Shown piece after piece: positions 15,703-21,869 of a stretch of 33,717 bases of DNA. The stretch is from Filomicrobium sp. Lineage in GTDB: Bacteria > Pseudomonadota > Alphaproteobacteria > Rhizobiales > Hyphomicrobiaceae. Under the pieces are notes generated by a model, which did not search any database, was not told the origin of the DNA, and saw only the letters and a list, made by a program, of their open reading frames with translations. Both the position numbers and the translations under genes were made by a program. Within the stretch, counting starts at the first letter, position 1. Each line of letters opens with the position of its first letter. The DNA lies in the NCBI GenBank assembly GCA_030665765.1, contig DAOUZE010000005.1:1-33717 (forward strand), given 5' to 3'.

Positions 15703-16011
15703 TCAGATGCGAGACAGGTCTTTTACGTGTTTGCCGAGATCGGCAATGCCTCGAGAGAGTGCGTCAAAAGCAGCCCGGTGTTGACTGCTGACTTCTCCAG
15801 ACATCGCCTCGACACGCGCCTGGATTGCGTCAATCTTGCGGGTCACATCGGTCTCGAGATGGGTCAAGCGGGTTTCGATCGCGGCAAGACGATCATCGGT
15901 GCGGCGTAGGTCATCGCCGACCAAGAGGTCGCGGACCTGATCCATCTTCTCGTCTGCAACCTTCCTTAAGGGTGCGCCGTTCCTCAGCAAGTCTAGGGAT
16001 GTTGCGGTCAT
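15703..16011 (-). CDS. Small coiled-coil protein of the GTPase module
   Basis: A 102-residue hydrophilic protein, mostly heptad-like helix: MDQVRDLLVGDDLRRTDDRLAAIETRLTHLETDVTRKIDAIQARVEAM and on to the end. It has no membrane segment or signal. The ATG at 16011 is preferred over GTG 16026; it has GAAGAG about eight bases upstream. The stop lies 85 bases ahead of the OmpA-domain start, so it is the first gene of the set. The DLLxGDDxRRTDxRxAxxExRL pattern looks familiar from small proteins encoded next to bacterial Rab-like GTPases, but I cannot name a family. A role as scaffold or regulator for the GTPase or the coiled-coil part of the OmpA-domain protein is inferred. Confidence 0.75.
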   Translation of the reverse strand: MTATSLDLLRNGAPLRKVADEKMDQVRDLLVGDDLRRTDDRLAAIETRLTHLETDVTRKIDAIQARVEAMSGEVSSQHRAAFDALSRGIADLGKHVKDLSRI

Positions 16012-16126
16012 TGCGTTACTCTTCACTACAGTATTAATTCCTTAGGCTGAGCCCCTTGTTGCGCGCCGCCTGGCAAGCGGCGAATTGCTGCCCTGCGGGC
16101 GTGTGCTGCCGAACGCATCGTTGCAG

Positions 16127-16154
16127 AGTATAATCCGCCGACGAGTTTAGTCAG
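16127..16154 (-). promoter_or_regulatory. Sigma-70-like promoter of the GTPase module
   Basis: On the minus strand CTGACT (16154-16149), a 16-base spacer and TATACT (16132-16127) match the usual -35/-10 pattern well at -10 and moderately at -35. Transcription would begin near 16119 and leave a leader of about 108 bases before the coiled-coil gene, containing a GC-rich hairpin. Confidence 0.35.
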
Positions 16155-16450
16155 GTTTGGCTCCCTGGATCGCTGCCAGCAGCACAGGCTGCGCACCTAA
16201 GGATCGAATGGTAGCACTGCTGAAGTTTAACACTCCACAACAAAAAAACTGCAATTCCATTTAGCATGAAGTGAGCCGTTTCGAGTGTCCCACTGGTGGT
16301 TCAGCGAAACTCTATTTGTCGCAAATCATCTTTTTCTGCCTTGATGACTCAGAACAGCTGACTTCATCTACCGATTGGCCGAGCCGACCGATGACCATTT
16401 ATAAGCAAAGCTTGCAGACTGCGGCGTTCGGCACCGCGCGGTGATGGAAA

Positions 16451-16484
16451 CAAAATTGGGTGCCGGTCTGAAAAACCCGACACC
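16451..16484 (-). terminator. Terminator of the DUF2853 gene
   Basis: On the minus strand GGTGTCGG, a 10-base loop and CCGGCACC form an 8-bp stem with one G-U pair, followed by CAATTTTG. It lies 35 bases after the DUF2853 stop codon. Confidence 0.55.
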
Positions 16485-16518
16485 TACGTTTCTGCTTTCT
16501 GGACTTTATGTGATCGCG

Positions 16519-16842
16519 TTACGACGTCAGCGAGTCGAGCTGATCGAATTTTTCGGCCAGCAGATAATAGAAGGTCACGCGGTTCTTGCGCTTATCGGCC
16601 TTCATGGTTTCGCAGATTTCCTTGATGACGGCGTCGAGCTTTTTATCGTCTTCGCTTCGGTGCAGCTTCTTCTTCAACCAGCTGTCGCGAACGCGGCTCA
16701 ATTCGTCCTTGCTGGAGCAGGAGACAAGAGAAGCGTCCTTGCTGCGAAGGGCTATGCCCAGGTGTTTGACGATTCCAGCGACTGCGTTTTCGTTGACGTT
16801 CGACGCATACCGAGCGACATCGTCGACGTATTCCTTGGACAT
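16519..16842 (-). CDS. DUF2853 family protein
   Basis: A 107-residue, soluble, mostly helical protein that I recognise as DUF2853 from its opening DVARYASNVNENAVAGIVKHLGIALRSKDASLVS and its end RKNRVTFYYLLAEKFDQL. The family is common in alphaproteobacteria and its function is unknown. The length is typical. ATG 16842 has GGAGA eight bases upstream. It stands apart, about 280 bases from the gene upstream, and ends at a hairpin terminator. The middle is strongly charged (KKKLHRSEDDKKLDAV). I would expect a cytoplasmic protein and cannot say more. Confidence 0.9.
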   Translation of the reverse strand: MSKEYVDDVARYASNVNENAVAGIVKHLGIALRSKDASLVSCSSKDELSRVRDSWLKKKLHRSEDDKKLDAVIKEICETMKADKRKNRVTFYYLLAEKFDQLDSLTS

Positions 16843-17125
16843 ATTGAGAGTCTCCCTTTTGGCTGGGTCAAAATGCGCTGGCCAGATACTGGTCGACCAA
16901 GCAGCACGTATCGAAGCTATTCTACGGCGTTCGTCGCTGTGGCCCCGCTTGCGCGGAAGGGTCGTTGCGCCAAGCCATTGATTTCCTTGCGCGATTTTAA
17001 CTCTTTTTGGATGTTTGTCACCGACCCGGCAGTGCCGTCCATCAAAGCGATCCTGTCCTGGTATGGTTAGTCTACGAAGCTTTCAGCCTAAATCGACACA
17101 AAAATCAACAAAACGCCTGAGTTGG

Positions 17126-18217
17126 TTACGCAGTTGGAGGCGCCTCCGAGCCGGAGAGATGCTCGTCGAGGAGGCGGCGGCGGAAGCCCATATAGCTGGC
17201 GTTGATGTGTTTAGAGATGGCATCGTAGCCGGCCAGATTGGCAACCACGGCTTCGCTGAGGTGTGGGAGCGCTGCTGCGACATCTTCGGGCAGGGCGGCA
17301 AGTTTGAGCGGGTGCTTTCTGTTCAGCGTATCCAGCAGCACGGAGTTCGAAAGCCGGGCTTCGGATAGGCTCGTCCGATAGGCCTCGCTGGCGCATGCCG
17401 TTATGATGGTACGGTCAGCTGAGTTCAGGCCTTCCCAAACGTCGAGGCGGATGTTCAACGCGACCGCAGTGCCGCTTTGTGCGAGCCCGGGAGCGTAGCC
17501 AAATTGCGCTCGTTGGGTTATTCCGGCGCCCATGGCGTTCAGGATGGCGCCAAATTCGACGGCATCGACATCGCCTGTCTCAAGTGCGAGCGGCAGCTGC
17601 TGTGGGTGAATTGCCACGGGATTGGCGCCCAGGGCGCGAGCCAAATCGGCGGTTGGACCGATGCCGGCTATTCGAAGACCGCGGAAGCTGTCGAGGTCGC
17701 TCAATGGGCGGGTCGTCCAGAGCATAGGGGCGGCACCCAAATGACCTGCTAGCAGCGGTTTGTAGCCATAACACGCAGCGAGGTCGTCCCACAGCTCCTG
17801 TCCGCCGCTGTAGCTGATCCAGGTTTCGAGATCGGCGCCCGTTAGGCCGGAGCTCGATGGGAGGCCGGTAAAATACGCAAAGGCCGGGTGTAGTGAAGAG
17901 CGGTCGTGTTCGCAGCCGTGATGAAACTCTATCTCGCTTTCGGCGAAGCTGGCGGAGGCGTTCGTAGGGGATGTGCGCTTGAGCGTCAGCTGCAATTTAC
18001 CGCCGCTTGCTTCATGGATGCGCAAGGCGAGCCGATGGGCCATGTCGGTGGGACCAGACACGCTGTCCGCCCAGTTGAAGCTCATGCAAAAACGGCGTGG
18101 ACCAGTTAGTACCTCAGGGGCGGCGGGGCTGGAGCCGGCTGAGGCTTTCGCCGCCGCCGGAGCTGCTAGCAGGGCTGCTGCCACACCTGTTGATTTGAGA
18201 AAACCGCGCCTGTCCAT
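17126..18217 (-). CDS. Orphan TRAP-type substrate-binding protein, Tat-exported
   Basis: This 363-residue protein starts with a twin-arginine signal (MDRRGFLKSTGVAAALLAAPAAAKASA). The mature part has DctP-family traits: the opening strand RRFCMSFNWADS, ASGGKLQLTL, the arginine motif FRGLRIAGIGPTADLARALG and TGDVDAVEFGAILNAMGAG. It is divergent from the family elsewhere. No DctQ or DctM gene lies beside it. It could feed a distant transporter, such as the DctQM at the left of this window, or act as a sensor ligand-binder. ATG 18217 has AGGAG eight bases upstream. It sits 82 bases behind the thioredoxin-like gene, which suggests co-transcription. Confidence 0.82.
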   Translation of the reverse strand: MDRRGFLKSTGVAAALLAAPAAAKASAGSSPAAPEVLTGPRRFCMSFNWADSVSGPTDMAHRLALRIHEASGGKLQLTLKRTSPTNASASFAESEIEFHHGCEHDRSSLHPAFAYFTGLPSSSGLTGADLETWISYSGGQELWDDLAACYGYKPLLAGHLGAAPMLWTTRPLSDLDSFRGLRIAGIGPTADLARALGANPVAIHPQQLPLALETGDVDAVEFGAILNAMGAGITQRAQFGYAPGLAQSGTAVALNIRLDVWEGLNSADRTIITACASEAYRTSLSEARLSNSVLLDTLNRKHPLKLAALPEDVAAALPHLSEAVVANLAGYDAISKHINASYMGFRRRLLDEHLSGSEAPPTA

Positions 18218-18298
18218 TGGTCAACTCCTACTGAAGCGGGTTGATGGAACCCGATGCAGGCGGTGATTGCAACGCTTTTACGGTTATTTGAAGGGGCT

Positions 18299-18697
18299 TT
18301 AGGAGCCAGGACGTCCCGAGAGGATGTAGTCGATGGCACGGAAGAAATCGTGGCGGCTCATATAGCCGGGAATGCGGCCGATTTCATGATTGTCTTCAAG
18401 GATTACAAAGGTTGGGACGATGTCAACGGGCTGTGTCAGGCCGATCTCGGCCAGAGCCGGATCGTTGAGGTTCACGAAGCGGATCGGGATCCTCTTGGCT
18501 TGTTTGGAGGACTTGTAGGTGGGCAAGAGCTGCCGGCGGAATACATTGCAGTAAATGCAACCTGGGACTTCCAGGACGACCATCTCGAGGTTTGGTGTTG
18601 GCTCTGCTGATGACCACAGATCGCGGGCGGCCTTCGTTGTCGGGAGCCCGGCGGTGATCCCCATGATGAATATACTTAGCCACAAAACACGTATCAT
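18299..18697 (-). CDS. SoxS-like periplasmic thioredoxin-fold protein
   Basis: A 132-residue protein (from ATG 18697; the ORF track uses GTG 18706, which leaves only one base after GAGG). A signal sequence covers MIRVLWLSIFIMGITAGLPTTKA. The thioredoxin fold shows as LEMVVLEVPGCIYCNVFRRQ with active-site CIYC (C47/C50), the cis-Pro loop DIVPTFVILEDNHEIGRIPGY, and a C-terminal helix. This layout matches the SoxS/SoxW-like group of periplasmic thiol proteins that reduce sulfur-oxidation or cytochrome-related partners. No sox gene is visible here, so a general thiol-disulfide or metal-handling role is as likely. It lies between DUF1007 and the orphan binding protein. Confidence 0.85.
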   Translation of the reverse strand: MIRVLWLSIFIMGITAGLPTTKAARDLWSSAEPTPNLEMVVLEVPGCIYCNVFRRQLLPTYKSSKQAKRIPIRFVNLNDPALAEIGLTQPVDIVPTFVILEDNHEIGRIPGYMSRHDFFRAIDYILSGRPGS

Positions 18698-18710
18698 CGC
18701 GCTCACGCCT

Positions 18711-18740
18711 CAAAACAACCGCAGGCGCCGATGGCCTGCA
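18711..18740 (-). terminator. Possible terminator after DUF1007
   Basis: On the minus strand GCAGGC-catcggc-GCCTGC forms a perfect 6-bp stem, followed by GGTTGTTTTG. It lies between the DUF1007 stop and the thioredoxin-like gene and may separate the two transcripts. The T-run is weak. Confidence 0.35.
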
Positions 18741-18764
18741 TTTGTTTCAGGCTAGTCCGCTAAT

Positions 18765-18778
18765 CCCCCAGCTGGGGG
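18765..18778. repeat. Perfect 14-bp palindrome CCCCCAGCTGGGGG
   Basis: A gapless GC palindrome in the 146-base gap between the DUF1007 stop and the thioredoxin-like gene. With no loop it is a poor hairpin but a good symmetric binding site. It may be an operator for the thioredoxin-like gene or part of a cruciform-forming spacer. Confidence 0.4.
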
Positions 18779-18843
18779 GAATTCGTGAAAATGGAGTTAA
18801 TCGGTGTCTTACTGCAGGGCGTAGGTGCGACGGCGTAAGTCTT

Positions 18844-19500
18844 TCAACTCGCAGGGCATGTCACGGAAATCGTCTTTGCAAGGCCGATGCCGATATCGCC
18901 GCCAAACTGCTGGAAGAAGGCTTCGCCGAGTTTTTCGGCGTCGGCTGTCTCGTCGGGGGGGACCGACACGTCGGCCTTGCAACCCGCGGGGGCGCCAGCG
19001 GCCAGTGTCACCGGTTTCTCTTTAGCGAGGTCGAAGGCGATGTAGTAGCTGGGATCAAAAACCTGGAAGGAAAAGCCTTGAGCATTGCCAAGGACGGTGG
19101 TTTGGAGTGGTAGTGTGAAGTGCAAGGTCAGGATGCCATCCTTGTGCTCCAGCCAATAGTCCTTTGGAGTGTCGATCTTGAGTGCCGTTTCGTCGAGCTT
19201 GGCGTGGGTGAAGTAATCGAATTCCTTCAGGCCATCGACGTTGACTTGGGCCAATTCAGCGAGTTCGTCGCGGTCGTAAGTGCCGTCGCCGTTCTTGTCT
19301 AGGCCTTCGATGGCCATCGTCGAGTAGCCCTCATCGAAGGTCCAGCTGTACTTGAACCCTGTAATACGGCCGTCCTCGTAGACCACCGTGGACTTCACAT
19401 CGACCCAGACATGGGGATGAGCGGCCGCGGGTGCGGCGGCGATTGCAATCACCGCGCAGGTTGCGGCAAGGCGTGCGGTCAAAGAAGTTATTGAGGCCAT
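18844..19500 (-). CDS. DUF1007 family periplasmic protein with EF-hand loop
   Basis: The ORF track runs back to 19905, but translation should begin at ATG 19500, which has AAGGA upstream and starts a 218-residue protein with a signal sequence (MASITSLTARLAATCAVIAIAAAPAAA). The mature part begins HPHVWVDVKS, the hallmark of DUF1007, a group usually linked to metal (nickel/cobalt-type) transport systems. Residues around LDKNGDGTYDRDEL form a textbook EF-hand loop (D-x-N-x-D-G-x-Y-D-x-x-E), so calcium binding is likely. The C-terminal half has two Cys (GCKADV and VTCPAS). The upstream 135 residues of the ORF are low-complexity Pro/Thr/Ala and overlap the ldt terminator. No metal permease gene is next to it. 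Confidence 0.88.
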   Translation of the reverse strand: MASITSLTARLAATCAVIAIAAAPAAAHPHVWVDVKSTVVYEDGRITGFKYSWTFDEGYSTMAIEGLDKNGDGTYDRDELAELAQVNVDGLKEFDYFTHAKLDETALKIDTPKDYWLEHKDGILTLHFTLPLQTTVLGNAQGFSFQVFDPSYYIAFDLAKEKPVTLAAGAPAGCKADVSVPPDETADAEKLGEAFFQQFGGDIGIGLAKTISVTCPAS

Positions 19501-19644
19501 GGGATTCAATCCTTCGATTGGCCCTTTCAACTGGGCGTTGTCCGCAAGGTTCCGTCGATATGGGTGCAAATTAGTTCTCAAGTGCGGCAGGACAAGGTCT
19601 AGCGGAAGAGTTGTCGCAGGACCGGTCGAGGGGTGTGTGCGAAC

Positions 19645-19678
19645 AAAAAAGGGCCGCGCCTTTTGGCAGCGGCCCTTT
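19645..19678 (-). terminator. Terminator of the L,D-transpeptidase gene
   Basis: AAAGGGCCGC and GCGGCCCTTT form a perfect 10-bp stem with an 11-base loop. On the minus strand it is followed by a run of six Ts counting the end of the stem. It lies 37 bases after the ldt stop and is a strong rho-independent terminator. Confidence 0.88.
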
Positions 19679-19714
19679 GGTTGAACAGTTTTGCTTTCGG
19701 CTGGTGCCGGATGA

Positions 19715-20338
19715 TCACCAGTTGGAGCTGTATTTGACGCCGTTGTTGGCTTTAGCGTAGCCGCCGGACTTGTAGCGCTTCCAGGTGACGGTGACGCGGG
19801 TGCCGACGCGGGTGCGTTTGTACAGATCAATGACGTCGGAATTGTACATGCGGATGCAACCCGAAGAGGCAGCTTTACCGATCGTCCAAGGGGCGTCGGT
19901 GCCATGGATGCGGTAGGTGCTGGAACCTAGGTAGAGCGCGCGGACGCCGAGCGGATTCATGGGATGGCCGCCAGGAACCCAGCTCGGCAGGCGCGGGTTC
20001 TTGCGCAGCATCGATGGCGTTGGACGCCATGCCGGGTTCTTGCGTTTCATGGAGACGTTGGTGACGCCTTGCCAGCGAGCTTCGTTGCGCGGGATAGCGA
20101 TCGGATAGCTGACGGCACGACCGCGAGAGACAACCTTGTAAAGGCGGCGGTCACCGAAGCTGACGATGATTTGGCCCGGTGCGTGTTTTTTGGAGAAGCT
20201 TACGGTTTGACGGCCACCGCCCCATTCGCTGCTGCCGCCCCACATTGTTTGTGCGTTGGCGGAGGAGGCAAAGGTGAGTGCGGTCATGCCGGCGAGAAGG
20301 ACGGGCAGGAGACGGGCGATGGAAGAGTACACGGACAT
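19715..20338 (-). CDS. L,D-transpeptidase (YkuD domain), periplasmic
   Basis: This 207-residue protein forms 3-3 crosslinks in peptidoglycan or attaches proteins to it. A signal sequence covers residues 1-29 (MSVYSSIARLLPVLLAG... to SANA). The YkuD domain starts near GQIIVSFGDRRLYKVVSRG and holds the active site YRIHGTDAPWTIG (H145) and KAASSGCIRMYNSDV with Cys161. A short basic tail ends the protein. The length is typical for the single-domain alphaproteobacterial type. ATG 20338 has GGAG ten bases upstream. It is a single-gene unit, closed by the terminator at 19645-19678 and separated by about 500 bases from the divergent imuA operon. Confidence 0.93.
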   Translation of the reverse strand: MSVYSSIARLLPVLLAGMTALTFASSANAQTMWGGSSEWGGGRQTVSFSKKHAPGQIIVSFGDRRLYKVVSRGRAVSYPIAIPRNEARWQGVTNVSMKRKNPAWRPTPSMLRKNPRLPSWVPGGHPMNPLGVRALYLGSSTYRIHGTDAPWTIGKAASSGCIRMYNSDVIDLYKRTRVGTRVTVTWKRYKSGGYAKANNGVKYSSNW

Positions 20339-20697
20339 TAAGGCTTGCTCCGTTTATTTCAGCTCATGTCCAAGACGTCGACGTTGTTATTCGCCGTTCG
20401 TTTTGGCGCGCGATGGGTTTGATTTGTGTCGCCGTTAAAGTGATGGCTTTGGTGGCCTAAGCGATAGATTCCGGCCTTCCGCAAATGTGCACCACGGTTG
20501 ATGAACAGAAGGTATAGGAGCGCACCGGTTTTTGGCAGAGCTCAGCGGCCACACCCGTGGCTTGATTGTGCCTAAACCCGGTCACATTCAGTTCAGTTTC
20601 TTGTGAGTGGACAGTTGGGTGTTGGATTTGAGTCACTTGAATCAATGTGTTGGGATGGTGTGCGCTGGTTTTATTCTTATTTTGTTCTCTTTTTTTG

Positions 20698-20726
20698 TTG
20701 ACGCAGCAATGGTGTGCTGCTAGAAC
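20698..20726 (+). promoter_or_regulatory. Promoter of the imuA-imuB-dnaE2 operon
   Basis: TTGACG (20698-20703), a spacer of exactly 17 bases and TAGAAC (20721-20726) give a standard sigma-70 promoter. The -10 shares its GAAC with the LexA-type box. The spacer holds a 6-bp inverted repeat (GCAGCA/TGCTGC). The predicted start is near 20733. Confidence 0.7.
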
Positions 20727-20737
20727 AAAAACAGAAC
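20723..20737 (+). promoter_or_regulatory. LexA (SOS) box GAAC-N7-GAAC
   Basis: GAACAAAAACAGAAC is a perfect copy of the alphaproteobacterial LexA target, GTTC-N7-GTTC on the other strand. It covers the -10 and start region of the imu promoter, where bound LexA would block RNA polymerase. The location in front of a known SOS-controlled cassette supports it strongly. Confidence 0.88.
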
Positions 20738-20849
20738 TTATGCTCTGCTTTAGTTCTCTTGTGTTTGTAAGTTCGCGTAACTCTCCTAATCGTTGTGTTG
20801 GTCTTTGTGGCTCTAGTTAGAGTTGAATCCATGTCGCGAGAGCGTTTCC

Positions 20850-21869
20850 ATGGCCCAGGCGGCTTTCCCCCTCCTGCCCCCGCTGTCCGAAGCCCAAAGG
20901 ATCTCGTCAACAAGGTCTGCGTCTCTTGATGCTTTACCCCGCTGCGTCGAGGCTCTGCCTTGCCGTGGGAGCCGGAACGGCAATATGCCCTCCGCCGTTC
21001 CGGCTTCTCACGCTTTTCAACCCCCGCACGATCAACCTCAATCGTCGACTTCCGCCGCGCACGCCGATGCTCAACGTCAGAAGCTTGGGGCTTTGCAGGC
21101 TGAGATTGATCGAATCGAGCGGTCGCAAGCGGGGTCTTTTGTTTCTTCCGCAGCTTTTCGCAGCCGCTCCTTCAATCCGTCGGGGGTTTTGCAGGAGCAT
21201 GGGGCACGGGGTTCAGATGAGGCGCTGTGGTTTAGCGGGGTAGCGGATGCCGACCGGCAGCTTCAGCCTGGCGGACTTGATCGGGAAGGAACGCATGAGA
21301 TCAAGCCGGTTGTCCCATCTTGTACCTCGCAGCCGGCGGTGTCAGCTGCCGCTTCAGCAGGAGCGCTTGCTTTTGCCCTGGAGCTTGTGGCGCGGCGCAT
21401 TTCGTGTCTGGGGGACGTGGTTGCGGCTCAGCCGATCCTATTTTGCGCGACCTTGGACATCATGCGTGAAATGGGCCGGGTTTATGGGCCGGGGCTCAAC
21501 GAACTTGGTGTGGCGCCTCAACGGCTGTTGATCGTGGAGACGGCAAAGCTTGCCGAAACGCTTTGGGCGATGGAGGAGGGGCTGAAGTCGCAGGCGCTCA
21601 GCGCCGTTATCGGGTGTTTGCAGGAGGTGGCTTTGACGCCGGCACGGCGCTTGAGCCTCGCGGCTAAGGCGCACGCCACGCCTTGTCTGTTGGTGACGGG
21701 CGCGCGGACCCCATCGGCTGGCGCGACTGCAAGCCGTTGGCGGGTTGGCGGAAATGCAGCCGAAGGTGAGCGCTGTGAGGCGGTGCTGGATAAGCTGCGT
21801 GTGCGGAGTGCGGGGTGGCCTACTTCAGACTGGGCTGTTCCGTGCTCTTTCCAGGGGAGCGCACGATGA
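20850..21869 (+). CDS. imuA: ImuA, SOS mutagenesis accessory protein
   Basis: A 339-residue RecA-like protein of the ImuA group, which works with ImuB and DnaE2 in damage-induced mutagenesis. The recognisable part begins near QKLGALQAEIDRIER, continues through DRQLQPGGLDREGTHEI and VLFCAT-like AQPILFCATLD, and has the best-conserved block VYGPGLNELGVAPQRLLIVE, LWAMEEGLKSQALSAVIG and RRLSLAAKAHATPCLLV. The first 70 or so residues are low-similarity and make it longer than most ImuA proteins. TTG 20823 is the longest start; I choose ATG 20850, but ATG 20985 is possible and would remove most of the extension. The stop overlaps the imuB ATG (ATGA). Expression should be under LexA control. Confidence 0.85.
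   Translation: MAQAAFPLLPPLSEAQRISSTRSASLDALPRCVEALPCRGSRNGNMPSAVPASHAFQPPHDQPQSSTSAAHADAQRQKLGALQAEIDRIERSQAGSFVSSAAFRSRSFNPSGVLQEHGARGSDEALWFSGVADADRQLQPGGLDREGTHEIKPVVPSCTSQPAVSAAASAGALAFALELVARRISCLGDVVAAQPILFCATLDIMREMGRVYGPGLNELGVAPQRLLIVETAKLAETLWAMEEGLKSQALSAVIGCLQEVALTPARRLSLAAKAHATPCLLVTGARTPSAGATASRWRVGGNAAEGERCEAVLDKLRVRSAGWPTSDWAVPCSFQGSAR

Larger units (their letters stand above)
16012..16518. other. Intergenic region with promoter and terminator
   Basis: About 500 bases with no supported gene. It contains a promoter-like sequence for the GTPase module (16127-16154, minus), a GC hairpin CGCCGC/GCGGCG inside the putative leader (near 16066), an AT-rich tract around 16230-16260, and the terminator of the DUF2853 gene (16451-16484). 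The 209-residue plus-strand ORF that starts in this region (16441) has no family features. Confidence 0.6.
20339..20849. other. Divergent intergenic region between ldt and imuA
   Basis: About 510 bases without a supported gene, AT-richer than the flanks from 20640 to 20820. It holds the SOS-type promoter of the imu operon (20698-20737), a GCAGCA/TGCTGC inverted repeat within its spacer, and a leader of about 115 bases. The ldt promoter should lie in the left part but is not recognisable. Confidence 0.6.

Noticed and set aside
16441-17070. 209-residue plus-strand ORF across the DUF2853 gene
   Set aside because: It is antisense to a recognised family, has no ribosome-binding site, and its translation shows no family motif.
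19501-19905. N-terminal 135 residues of the DUF1007 ORF
   Set aside because: Low-complexity Pro/Thr/Ala sequence that covers the ldt terminator; the signal peptide begins at ATG 19500 with a ribosome-binding site.
20684-20774. Further GTTC pairs near the imu promoter (GTTC-N9-GTTG and GTTC-N14-GTTC)
   Set aside because: The LexA consensus needs a spacing of seven; these have nine and fourteen, so I do not count them as extra boxes.
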